Positions 37,361 to 46,802 of a stretch of 64,000 bases of DNA are shown in pieces (position 1 is the first letter of the stretch; the number at the start of each line of letters is the position of its first letter). The notes under the pieces are model-generated. The model had not been told where the DNA came from and searched no databases. It saw nothing but the letters and a program-made list of their open reading frames with translations. The stretch comes from CAWCGU01 sp963795195 (GTDB taxonomy: Bacteria; Actinomycetota; Thermoleophilia; Solirubrobacterales; 70-9), in the NCBI GenBank assembly GCA_963795195.1, contig CAWCGU010000006.1, positions 2,914,001-2,978,000 on the forward strand. The letters are read 5' to 3'. A program made the translations under genes and the position numbers.

Positions 37361-38286
37361 ATGGGTTCCGGCTGGAGCACCGACGGGATCCCGGAACAGC
37401 GCGGGGTGACCGCGGTCGTGACCGGAGCCAACAGCGGCCTCGGGCTGGTCACGTCCCGCGAGCTCGCCCGTGCCGGCGCGACGGTGGTGATGGCCTGCCG
37501 CAGTCTCGAAAAGGGTGAGGCGGCGGCGGCCAAGATCCGCTCGGCGGTTCCCGGGGCGCAGTCGGAGCTGGCTGCGCTCGACCTCAGCGACCTCGACTCG
37601 GTTCGCGCCTTCGCCGGCGCGCTGGAGGGCCGGGCGATCGACCTGCTGATCAACAACGCGGGGATCATGATGACCCCCCCCGCCGCACCACCGCCGACGG
37701 GTTCGAGCTGCAGCTCGGGACCAACCACCTCGGCCACTTCGCGCTCACGGGCCTGCTCCTCGACGAGCTCGAGAAGGCCGACGCCGCCCGGGTCGTGACC
37801 GTCTCCAGCATCGAGCACAAGGGCGGACACATCAACTTCGACGACCTCCAGGTCGAGCAGAGGTACGCGCCCCGGAAGGCCTACCGCCAGTCCAAGCTCG
37901 CGAACGCCGTCTTCGCGGTGGAGCTCGACCGCCGGCTGCGCGCCAGGGGATCGAGCGCGATCAGCGTCTTTGCCCACCCGGGGTACTCGGCGACGAACCT
38001 TCAGAGCACGGGCCCGACCGGGCTGCTGAACCTCGCACTGAAGCCCGCCAACCTGCTGTTCGCCCAGAAGGTCGAGCAGGGCGCCCTCCCGACCCTCTAC
38101 GCCGCGACGGCGCCGGGGGTCGAGGGCGGCGAGTACTACGGTCCCGACGGAATCGCCGAGATGCGGGGTGACCCGACCGAGGTGATGGCAATCCCCGAGG
38201 CCTACGACGCGAAGGTCGGCGAGCGTCTCTGGGAAGTCTCCGAGGAGCTGACCGGGGTCAGCTTCGGGCTGCCCGCCGCGGCCTGA
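37361..38286 (+). CDS. Short-chain dehydrogenase/reductase (one frame break)
   Basis: About 308 codons. The Rossmann cofactor motif TGANSGLG, the DLSDLDSVRAF segment, NNAGIM, a break in a run of eight C at 37673-37680 (nine C would restore RRTTADGFELQLGTNHLGHF), catalytic Ser in VTVSSI and YxxxK as YRQSK are all present. This is an SDR of the retinol-dehydrogenase/WWOX-like oxidoreductase type, normally NADP(H)-dependent. It follows the P450 by 6 bases, so it probably acts on the same pathway. Its stop is 1 base from that of the convergent hydrolase. Confidence 0.9.
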
Positions 38287-38287
38287 C

Positions 38288-39163
38288 TCAGGCTGAGAAC
38301 TCGCCGATCACCTCGGCCAGCGCCGCCGGGTCCTCGAGCTGCGGGTAGTGGCCTAGATCCGGCAGGCGTGTGACCGGGGCGGCCGGGCGTAGCTTCAGCA
38401 CGGCGTCGAGCACGTTCGTCGTCGCCACCGGGTCGAGCTCGGCCCAGGCCAGTTCGAGGCGCCCGGGCCAGTCGCGCAGCGCCCCGTGCCAGCGCTCGGC
38501 GTAGCGGATGCGCTCGTGCAGGTATGAGGTCAGCCGGTCGATGATGCGGTTGCCGCCGTTGTGGGCGAGCAGCGCCCACTGGTCGTGCGCCTCGGTGTCG
38601 GAGAGCGGGTGGGAGGGGGAGAAGATGCGGCCGAACTGCGCCCTGAAGACGCGCTCACTGGAGAAGCGGGCGAGCAGCGGGCCGAAGCGGCTGCGCAGCA
38701 CCTTCTGCGAGATGGTCAGCGAAGCCGCCGCCAGGATCATCGAGCCGTTGAAGACCATCACCCTGTCGAGCTCCATTTCCAGTTTGCCCTCGATGTCGCG
38801 AGCCAGCAGCTCGGTCGTCACCGAGGTCCCCATGTCGTGCGCGATCAGGACCACGGGTTCGTTGATCCGCTCGCGCCAGAGCGCCTCGAGGAGGTCGGCC
38901 TGCTCCATCAGCGAGTAGTCGTGCTCGCGCGGCTTCTCGGAGAGCCCGAAGCCGAGGAAGTCGAAGCAGATCGTGTGGCGATCGCCGAGAGCCTCGAAGA
39001 GGTCGCGCCAGTCATAGGAGCTCGACGGGTAGCCGTGCAGGAAGAGCAGCGGCGCTCCCGGCCCGGCGCGCTCGCGCACGAAGATGCGGCGGCCGCGGAG
39101 CTCGATGAGCTCCCCCGACTCGAGCCAGGCGCTCGGCCCTGGGGGCAGCTGCGAAGCGCTCAC
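38288..39163 (-). CDS. Alpha/beta-fold hydrolase (haloalkane dehalogenase/epoxide hydrolase-like)
   Basis: About 291 codons from a GTG at 39163. N-terminal GELIELRGRRIFVRE leads to LLFLHGYPSSSYDWRDL (oxyanion HGYP), FDFLGFGLSEKP, then the nucleophile position in LIAHDMGTSV. The GHDxG-type elbow is H-D-M-G, so Asp would be the nucleophile as in haloalkane dehalogenases and epoxide hydrolases. A cap domain rich in Phe/Arg follows, then VTRLPDLGHYPQLEDP with the His. The GTG overlaps the stop of the upstream hydrolase by 4 bases (GTGA), so they are translationally coupled. No frame break. Confidence 0.85.
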   Translation of the reverse strand: MSASQLPPGPSAWLESGELIELRGRRIFVRERAGPGAPLLFLHGYPSSSYDWRDLFEALGDRHTICFDFLGFGLSEKPREHDYSLMEQADLLEALWRERINEPVVLIAHDMGTSVTTELLARDIEGKLEMELDRVMVFNGSMILAAASLTISQKVLRSRFGPLLARFSSERVFRAQFGRIFSPSHPLSDTEAHDQWALLAHNGGNRIIDRLTSYLHERIRYAERWHGALRDWPGRLELAWAELDPVATTNVLDAVLKLRPAAPVTRLPDLGHYPQLEDPAALAEVIGEFSA

Positions 39164-39965
39164 CGGGCTTGCCCGGCGATCGCCGCGACCGCGGCCGCGA
39201 CCGCCGGTGCCTGGTCCTCCTGCAGGAAGTGCTTGGCCGCGAACCAACTCCGGTTGATCAATGCCGAGCACGTCGCAGGCGATCCGGCAGTAACGCAGGC
39301 CGAGCGCCGGGTCATCCGCCCCAGAGCACGGTGGCGGGGTAGGGGTGCTGCTTGAGGCCATTCCAGAGGAAGTCCTGCTTCTGCCGTCAGCTCGAAGCCG
39401 CGCATGATCTGCAGGAAGGCGCGCGCCCCCGTCGCCCGCTTCATCAGGGTCGAGGTACGCGTCGATCTCGGCCGGTGGTGGCCGGCGCTCGTCGGCGATG
39501 CCCTGCGTCGGAACAGCCGCGACCAGGTCCGGCCGCGCATCGGGCGAGCCATGCCTCCCCCACGTGCGCCGGATCGAGAACGGCTTCATCGACCAGGGTG
39601 GTGGAAGTGGCGCGTCGACGGCGTGTTCAGCACCGTGATCGACAGGACGCGGTCCGGGTTGCGCGACGGCCCACTCGAGCCGATCGGCCCACCGATGTCG
39701 TGGACGACGAGATGGCAGCTGTCGACGCCCAGCGCGTCGATCGCCTGCGCCGCGTCCAGGGCGCGAGCCCGCTCCACGAGTAGTCGAAGTCGGCCGGCCG
39801 GTCGGCGAGACCGAGTGCCGGGGAAGTCGAAGGCGATGCCGCGCAGGCCCGCCGCCGCGAGGCCGGGCACGACCTTGCGGTACAGAAAGCTGCTCGCCGG
39901 CACGCCGTGAAAGCAGACGACCGGCTCGCCCTGCAGTTGTAGTGCTGGGACGAGTAGGCCTCGCT
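39160..39965 (-). CDS. Alpha/beta-fold hydrolase (dehalogenase-like), 5' end lost, frame breaks
   Basis: Readable parts are GEPVVCFHGVPASSFLYRKV, FDFPGLGLADRP, LVVHDIGGPIGLEWAV (H-D-I-G nucleophile elbow, Asp as nucleophile), LSITVLNTP, LQIMRGFELTAE, RDDPALGLRYCRIACDVLGI and HFLQEDQAPAVAAAV, ending AGQAR with a TGA overlapping the next gene. It is homologous to the downstream gene. Several breaks occur (near 39365, 39430, 39480, 39550, 39600, 39660, 39760, 39815). The usual first ~25 residues before GEPVV are absent: the upstream sequence is instead the middle of the His/Cys-motif protein. No start codon can be assigned. Confidence 0.75.
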
Positions 39966-40418
39966 CGCTCGCAGGTCGGCACAGACCGCCGCTGCCTCAT
40001 CCGTGGCGCCATCGGCTCCAATCTCTGTCATCACCGCCTGCGTGACCCCGTGGTAGTAGCCGGATGGCACAGAGGCGTCGCCTCGTCGAGCTCCTTGATT
40101 CCGGAAAGCTCGCCGGGCGGCCGCTGGATCCGTGGGTGCTGGCGGATACCCCCTGCACGTAGCCGTTTCGCTCCTGCTCGGCGGCGAGGTCCGCGAGCGC
40201 AGCCGCCACCCCCTGGACCCGCACGAGCTCCATGTAGCGCTGCTCGTAGCACTCGAAGCTGACCGCGTCGGCGCCGTCGCACTCGCGCACCGAGGCGAGG
40301 GCCGAGTCCTCGTCGGCGGAGCCCAGCACCAGGTAGGCCGCGGCCCCGAGCGCCGCGCAGCGCGACAGGCCGCCAGGACGTAGCGCACGACCCGACCCTT
40401 GCCCCCTGCCGCCGTCAT
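39945..40418 (-). CDS. His/Cys-motif family protein, copy 2 (3'-truncated, frame breaks)
   Basis: The ATG at 40418 overlaps the stop of copy 1 as ATGA. After a hydrophobic N-terminus it reads ECDGADAVSFECYEQRYMEL, ALADLAAEQERNGYVQG, then (after breaks near 40150 and 40070) SGYYHGVTQAVMTEIGA, AAVCADLRASEAYSSQHYNC. Each part matches copy 1 in order. Homology stops exactly after HYNC; copy 1 continues for about 230 more residues, while here a hydrolase sequence begins at once. This copy is therefore a broken gene or an assembly deletion. Function unknown. Confidence 0.65.
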
Positions 40419-41590
40419 CCGGCCGCCGCCAGATGTTCGGCATGTGCGGCTGCCACCCCGGGCTGCAGCGGCAGCTCCCGGTAGGCCTGCACCCGCGCCC
40501 CGATGCAGGCCTCCCGCAGGGCCGAAAGCCGGGCCTCGCCGTAGTAGCGGCAGAGGGCCCGCGCGCGGTGCGCCCCGTCGACGAGGTCGCGCAGCCCGAC
40601 CAGGACCGCTCCGATTTCACGCAGTTGGCGCGCGCCGCCGGGCTTCGGCCGAGCGCGCAGAGCCCGTCCAGGTAGGCGGTCTTCGCCGCCACCCCGAAGG
40701 CGTGCTTGGCGCTGTCGACGATCGCGTCGCCGCCCAGGCCCTGGTAGCAGGCGGCGCGATAGTCCCGCTCGGTTTGAGCGCAGAGCTCGAAGACGGTCGC
40801 GTAGTCACCGTCACTGACGAACAGCGCGTAGGTCGTCTGCTTGTCGTAGCAGGGCGGCTTGTAGCGCGGGGCGAGCACGGTGCAGGGATAGAGCGGGCGC
40901 TCGGGCCTGGCGTAGGTGGATGGCCGGGTTGGATGGTCGAGCGCCGAGAAGTTCTCCATGAGACTCCGCCGTAACAGTTGTCGGCCTCCCACTGCGCCTC
41001 GAGCGCGTCGCAGCCCTCGAGCGAATCGAAAACATCGGAGGCGAACACCCCCATGAAGCCGTGACCCATCCCGTGGACGCAGTTGTAGTGATCGGCAGAG
41101 CGCGGCTCGTTTCGCGCAGCTCGGCGCAGACCGACATCGCCTCCTCGACCACCCTGCCGGCGCCGATCTCAGCCATCACCGACTCGATCACCCCGTGGTA
41201 GTAACCGGAGGAGCAGAGGGTGTTGCCCTGTTCGAACGCATTCATCCCCGTCTGCACACCGGCGGCCCGGCCGATCCGATGGGTGAGCTGGTGACAGGCG
41301 GAGCGCACGAAACCGCCGCCCTCCCAGGCGCTCCCGAGGTCCGCCAGCGCGGCCTCCGGGCCCGAGGCGGAGACGAGCTCGACGTAGTGGTGCTCGAGGC
41401 ATTCGAAGTCGAGGGCGTCGACGCCGATGCACTCCGTGATCTCGGGGGTAGGCGCCGCGGAGGGGTCGGGATCGTTCTCAGCGAAAAAGAGGAACCAGGC
41501 CGCGAGCGCCACCGCACCTGCGGCGAACGCCGCATAGAAGATCCTCGGTATTCGGGGGCCAGTGTGCGTGTGTCTCTTATATCCGAGTGG
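40415..41590 (-). CDS. Membrane-anchored His/Cys-motif protein of unknown function, copy 1 (frame breaks)
   Basis: About 390 codons. One N-terminal membrane helix (AAFAAGAVALAAWFLFFA) with no lipobox is followed by a Pro/Asp linker and ECIGVDALDFECLEHHYVEL. Three spaced motifs stand out: ACHQLTHRIGR (CHxxxH), CSSGYYHGVIE (CxxGxxHG) and HYNCVHGMGHGFMG (CxHGxGHG). Cys pairs follow (LEGCDALEAQWEADNCYGG, LYPCTVLAPRYKPPCYDKQ, ELCAQTERDYRAACYQGLGG). The invariant His and Cys suggest metal or heme binding outside the membrane, but I do not recognise a named family. Breaks near 41095, 40968 and 40620. The start is unclear because the frame is continuous with the MFS gene upstream; 41590 is approximate. 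Confidence 0.7.
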
Positions 41591-42935
41591 CCGCGCCCCG
41601 TGGGGCCCTCGAAGCTCAGCTCTTGTGCCCGCCCGGCGCCTGGGGCGAGCAGATCTGGCCTCGGCCGGAGTCGCCGGCGCGCCGTCAGCCTGCTCTCCGA
41701 CCATCGTGTCTGCGGGGACGTTCTCGCGTCGCGCCAGCGCGTAGAAGGGGATCCCCAGCGCCGAGATCCCAGTCGCAATCAGGTACGACGGGCCGTAGCC
41801 CCAGACGTCGGCGGCGCGGCCGAGCAGCCGGCTGGCCGAGACGCCGCCGGTCGAGCTCATCAGCGAGTCGAAGGAGAGGATCGTCGCCCGCTGCTGGGAG
41901 GGGATCATGCCGTTGAGGTAGGCTTGCCGGATCGGCATCGAGGCCGCGAACAATAAGCCCCCAGACGACGACCAGCGCGATCACCGGCCTCGAAGCTCTC
42001 GATCGCCCCCGATCAGCCCGAGCGTGAGCGTGCTCGCCGCCAGGGCGGCGATCAGCGCCGTGGTACGCCGCTGGAACGAGCTTGCGGATGCGCGGCGCCG
42101 CGATCCCGCCGAGGATCTGGGCGCCGGCGACGATCGCGGCCACGAGCCCGGCTACCTGGTAGGCCTCGGGGTCGCCGTAGAGCTCGAGCAGGTACGGCTG
42201 GAGAGGCGTAGAAGACGTAGATGCCGACGCCGCCGGTGAAGAGCGCCTCGACCATCACCCACTTGACGGCCGGCACCTTCCAGCCGTATTCGATCGAGGC
42301 CGAGGCGATCTTGCGCATCTCAGCGATCGGGCGTCCGCCCTTCTCGGGCGTGAAGCCGACGTCTCGCATCAGCCGGAAGGCGACGAAGAACATCACGACC
42401 AGCACCACCGCGCGCAGCACGAACGGCACCCCGAGGTTCGGTCGGCGGCGAGGAAACCGCCGGCCGACCGAGCCGGTCAGCATCGCGGCGCCGCCGACGA
42501 TCTGCCCGCGGCTGAAGACCGACTCGAGCGCTGCCGGTGAAACCGGTCGCGTGGAGCGCGTCCACCAGCCAGGCCTCGATCGCGCCGGAGAAGAAGGTAT
42601 AGCCGAGCCCGAGCAGGAGCGAGACCAGCCGCCCACGCCCAAAGGGTGACTTGAGTTGCCAGAGCAGGACGTAGAGCGCGGTGCTGCCCGCCAGGTCACG
42701 GTGCCGAGCAGGAAGGACATCGCGGCGGCCCCACGCGTCGGCGACGATCCCGGTCGGGATCTCGAACACCACCATCCCCGCGGTGAAGAATGCGTTGGCG
42801 GCGAAGGCCTCCAAGTTCGTCAGAGCCCGCGTCCAGGAGGAAGATCGTGTTGATGCCCCAGATCAGCGACGTCGCCAGGGTGTTTCCGAGGGTCAGCGTC
42901 AGGCGGGCGCCTGGATTCGACCGCGGCGTGGGCAC
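41590..42935 (-). CDS. Major facilitator superfamily transporter (many frame breaks)
   Basis: The ATG at 42935 gives RLTLTLGNTLATSLIWGINT (TM1), FFTAGMVVFEIPTGIVADAW then GRR (the MFS loop 2-3 signature region D-xx-GRR), SPFGRGRLVSLLLGLGYTFF, EAWLVDALHATGF, FVLRAVVLVVMFFVAFRLMR, WVMVEALFTGGVGIYVFYA, GLVAAIVAGAQILGGIAAP, and after further breaks QAYLNGMIPSQQRATILSFD, GPSYLIATGISALGIPFYAL. About 448 codons with roughly 12 helices, consistent with a proton-driven drug or metabolite exporter. Breaks near 42835, 42720, 42690, 42545, 42450, 42205, 42070, 41990 and 41950. The last in-frame segment runs on into the His/Cys gene; a TAA in another frame at about 41580 is the likely true stop. Confidence 0.8.
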
Positions 42936-42958
42936 CCACCAACCCTATTTGGGCTTGG

Positions 42959-43290
42959 CTAGACGGGGGCGAGGCGGGTGCGGACTATCGTGCCGGCGGG
43001 GGTGGAGCGGATCTTGGGAACCAGGTCGCAGAGCTGGTTGACGATCCAGAGCGAAGCCGCCGCCGTGGGAGATGCTGTTCGTCGCCAGCTCGTTGGCCGC
43101 GACAACAGGTCGAGCCGCGGACATCATCGAAATTCGCTTTCTGGGCGTAGCCGGCGACCCACTCGCGCAGGGCGTGCAGGTCCTCGAGGCCGATTCGACC
43201 CGCGGACTGGAAACGGCGACCACGATCGGCTCCCGCATCGCGACCGCCCCCACCTTCCCAAGCCCCCATTCGGAGTGATTCAGAAGCACT
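42959..43290 (-). CDS. Histidine-kinase-like ATPase domain protein (RsbW/anti-sigma type), frame-broken
   Basis: Minus-strand pieces in three frames assemble into IGLEDLHALREWVAGYAQKA, FDDVR, VVAANELATNSISHGGG (N-box E..N..H of HATPase_c), then LWIVNQLCDLVPKIRSTPAG and RTRLAPV with a stop at 42959-42961. This is the size and motif order of small serine-kinase anti-sigma regulators and of the ATPase domain attached to sensor domains in actinobacteria. The N-terminus is not resolved and may extend beyond 43290. Breaks near 43110, 43070 and 43045. The upstream neighbour is divergent. Confidence 0.6.
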
Positions 43291-43386
43291 GCGTGATGAG
43301 CCGCACACGCTCACCGGGGCCGACCCAATAGGTTGGCTCGCCTGCGAGGCGGCGGGTGCACGACCCAACCACTACAGGAGGTCTCT

Positions 43387-43922
43387 TTGAGAACCGACCC
43401 GGAACCACGAGGCAAGAGCCGCGCGCGTTTGGCCGTAGCCGCCGTCGCGGCCCTGGCATTGACGTTTGGCGTCGCAGCATGCGGCGATGACGAGGACAGC
43501 GACACGACCGCTGCTGAGACGACGGAGTCGACAACGGAGTCGACCACCGCCGACACCGGCTCAGCCGAGAGCGTCAGCGTCACGACCACCAACGACGGCG
43601 ACGGCTTCACCTGGGACGTCGAGCCGATCCCGACCGCGGACACTAAGACCGTCACCTTCAACAACGAGAGCGACGAGTTCCACGTGTTGATCTTCGCCCG
43701 CCTGAGCGAGGGCGTCACGGTCGACGAGGCGCTCGAGGCTGAAGGCGAGAAGGGCACCGGAACCAGGTCATCAAGGGGGGCGAGGCGCCTCCCGGCGAGA
43801 CCGTCGAAGTTGAGGTCACCGAGGACCTGACCGCCGGCGAGTACATGATGCTCTGCCCGATCTCGGGTCCGAACGGCCCGCATACGGAGCTCGGTCAGCT
43901 CGAGGAATTCAGCATCGAGTAG
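43387..43922 (+). CDS. Cupredoxin-like lipoprotein (one frame break)
   Basis: A TTG start at 43387 is preceded by a strong AGGAGG (43376-43381). The signal sequence ends in the lipobox FGVAAC, followed by an Asp/Glu/Ser/Thr linker, so it is a surface lipoprotein of about 178 codons. The globular part, SVTTTNDGDGFTWDVEPIPT, FNNESDEFHVLIFARL, PGETVEVEVTEDLTAGEYMM, LCPISGPNGPHTELGQLEEF, follows the beta pattern of cupredoxins, with His in FHVL, Cys in MMLC and His in GPH at copper-ligand spacing. The usual fourth ligand Met is not in place (Gln/Leu region), so copper binding is uncertain. Break near 43765 in a GG(A)ACC context. A perfect hairpin follows the gene. Confidence 0.75.
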
Positions 43923-43957
43923 CCGCGCGCCGCAAGGCGCGATCAGAGCTGGAACGC

Positions 43958-43988
43958 GAGGCCCGCCCGGCTTGACCGGGCGGGCCTC
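43958..43988 (+). terminator. Rho-independent-like terminator after the lipoprotein gene
   Basis: A perfect 13-base stem GAGGCCCGCCCGG / CCGGGCGGGCCTC with a 5-base loop CTTGA, 35 bases after the stop. The U-tract is weak, as usual in high-GC actinobacteria. Confidence 0.8.
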
Positions 43989-44036
43989 GTGCGTTGTCTC
44001 GCCCGTTGTCCAATGTAAGCTTCCGGCCGGAGCGGA

Positions 44037-46730
44037 ATGAGGGAGATGGACCTCCGAAAGCCAATCGCAGGACTGGGGGCGCTCGCCGGGTTGCTGGCCT
44101 GGACGACGTCGGCGTCGCCTGCCAAGCGGCGACGATCGACGTCGGCTGCGGAGCCTCGCAGCTGGTCGCCGCAATCAACGCGGCCAACTCGCAGGCGGGC
44201 GCCGACACACTCCGCTTGGCCGCGGATTGCTCTACACGCTCAGCGCGGTCGACAACAACTGGTACGGCCCCAACGGCCTGCCGGCGATCTCCTCGACGAC
44301 GATCGAGGGCAACGGCGCGACGATCCAGCGTTTCGCCAGGCGCCCAAATTCCGCCTCTTCTTCGTCGGCGCCGACCCGGCGCGTTCGGCGACCGCGAGCT
44401 ACACCTCGCCCGGCGCCGGCAACCTGACTCTTCACGAACTGACGCTGATCGGCGGGCCTCGCAGAGGCGGTTCGGCCTCGGCGGGTGGCGCCGGGGCCGG
44501 CCTCGGCGGAGCGATTTTCAACCAGGGCCGGCTGACATTGGATGCGGTGACCGTGACGCAAAACGAGGCAAGGGGCGGCGACATCGTCGGCAGGATCGCC
44601 GGAACGCTCGACTTCCGTGGAGGCGGCGGCATCGGTGAGGACGTGTCCGGCTTCAACGGGGGCGGCTTCGGGTCCGGGAGCTTCGGCGGTGCGATCGGCG
44701 GCGGTGGTGGTCACGCGGTTATCGGCGCTGCCGGCGGCGGCGGTGGAGGCGCCGGATTCAGCGCCGCTGACAACGGTGACAACGGTGATGATGGAGGCGC
44801 GAACCCAGATTTCAGCCCCCGCTACGGAGGCGGTGGAGTCGGTGGTGGCGCGGCGACGGGCCTGGGCGGCAGTGGCGTGACCGGCAACATCGGCGACCCC
44901 CAGTACGGAGCGGGCGGCAGGGGAGGGGCGGGATCGGGCGGCGGCGCCGGTGGCGGGCCGACCGGGCAGGAGCCGATTCCCGGATCAGAGCGCGCAGGCG
45001 GCGGCTTCGGTAGGGGCGGCAGCGGGGGCGCCACTCCCAACGGCAGCGGCGGCGGCGGCGTCGGCGGTGGCGGTGGCGGACCCGAAAGAGGCCCGCACCC
45101 TCAGCGATTTTCAGGGCGGTGGTGGCGGCGGCGGCTTCGGCGGCGGCGGTGGCGCAGCAGGCGGCCTCGGTGGCTTCGGTGGCGGCGGCGGTGCCGCAAG
45201 TAGGGAAATCGACGATACGGCCTTCGCATTCGTGATCTGGCCTGCCGGGGTGGGCGGCTTCGGCGGCGGCAACGGGAACCCAGACCAGTTCGATGACTGC
45301 TGCGGCGGCACCGGCGCGGGCATGGGAGGCGCCATCTTCAACATGCAGGGCGAGCTGAAGATCGTCAACAGCACGCTCGCCGGCAACGGCGCCGCGGGCG
45401 GCACCTGCTCGGCGTCCAGTTCCTGCGGCACGCTGGGCAAGGGCCTTGGCGGCGCGATCTTCAACCTCAACGGCAAAGTGGAGGTCACCTTCTCGACCCT
45501 GGCCGATAACGGGGCGGCCGAGGGCGGTGGTGCGCTCTACAGCCTCGGCTACGACTCCGCCGTTACGCGTTTCGCGGAGCTCGTGATCCGCGGCTCGATT
45601 CTCGCCTTCAGTCGTGACGCCGTGACCGATCTGGTCAGCGACGCCCCTTCTGCCACCACCGCCGGCGCCAATGACAGCGAATGGCTCATCAACCTCTTTG
45701 GCACAAACTCGATCGGTACTCACGTCGAGCTCGGCAAGCCCGGGGTCATCAACGGAGCGCAGGCGATCATCCCACCGTCGGTTCCCCTCGGCGCACTCGC
45801 CGACAACGGCGGACCGACGCCGACGATGGCGATCCCGGCGGCGAGTCCGTATCGCAACTCCTGGCCGACCGCTTCCTGTGACGGACTGGTCCGTGACCAG
45901 CGGGGGGCTGCGCGGCCACAGGGTGGCAACTGCGATCTCGGTGCACTCGAGGTCGATACAACCGCCCCGCTCGTCACGCTGACGCCGGGCCAGCCGCCCC
46001 TCACCAACAACCCGACCCCGAGCTTCACCTTCAGCTCGAACGAGCCGGGCACCACGTTCGAGTGCCGCCTCGACAGCCCCGCGGGCACGCCGTGCACGTC
46101 CCCGCTGACGTCGACGAACTCGCCGACGGCGGCCACACTTTCGAGGTGGTGGGCACCGACATCGCCGGCAACAGTTCGTCTGCGCTCCACGCGTTCACGA
46201 TCGACACCACACCGCCGCAGACGACGATCGACTCGGGCCCGACGGGCGCCGAGAGCCAGCCGGCCTTCGCATTTTCCTCCAGCGACCTTGGCGCGACGTT
46301 CCAGTGTCGCCACTCCCAGGGTGGATCGACCCCGCCCGCGTTCGCCGCCTGCAGCGGTCCCGGCAACACCGCCACCATCGGCCCGCTCGCCGCCGGCGAG
46401 TACACCTTCGAGGTGCGAGCGAGTGACGCTGCGGGAAACTCCGACCCGACCCCGGCCGCGGTCAGCTTCCCCGTCGGTGCGGCGCCCGACCCTGACCCCG
46501 GGCCTGACTCCACCTGCACCGTTCCCCAGGTCAAGAAGGGCGCCGGCCCGCGCGCAGCCAAGCGCAAGCTCATCGCGGCGGGCTGCGCCGCCGGCAAGGT
46601 CAGCCGCCGGCACTCCGCCAAGGTCAAGCGCGGCAGGCTGATCCGACTCAAGCCGAAGCCGGGCACAGTGCTGCCGGCCGGCAGCACGGTGGCGATCGTG
46701 CTCAGCTCGGGTCCGCGCCAACCGGGCTGA
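44037..46730 (+). CDS. Secreted glycine-rich beta-helix protein with Ig-like repeats and C-terminal PASTA domain (frame breaks)
   Basis: About 898 codons from ATG 44037 to TGA 46728-46730. A short signal sequence (AGLGALAGLLAWTTSASPA) precedes CGASQLVAAINAANSQAGAD. This and repeated LGGAIFNQGRLTLDAVTV / MGGAIFNMQGELKIVNST / LGGAIFNLNGKVEVTFST are parallel beta-helix turns of the polymorphic-membrane-protein type. A very Gly-rich region (44640-45200) follows, then NCDLGALEVDTTAP (choice-of-anchor-Q-like end). Two Ig-like modules with FSSNEPGTTFECRLDS and FSSSDLGATFQC come next, and finally VPQVKKGAGPRAAKRKLIAA with GTVLPAGSTVAIVLSSG, a PASTA domain that would bind peptidoglycan and tether the protein to the wall. 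Breaks near 44120, 44230, 44335, 45115 and 46130. Confidence 0.8.
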
Positions 46731-46802
46731 AGCGGCCGCGCATTCCGCCTCAAGAAACTCGGTGTTTTTCAATCGCTGACGCCTGGGTACTGACCTGCAG
46801 CG

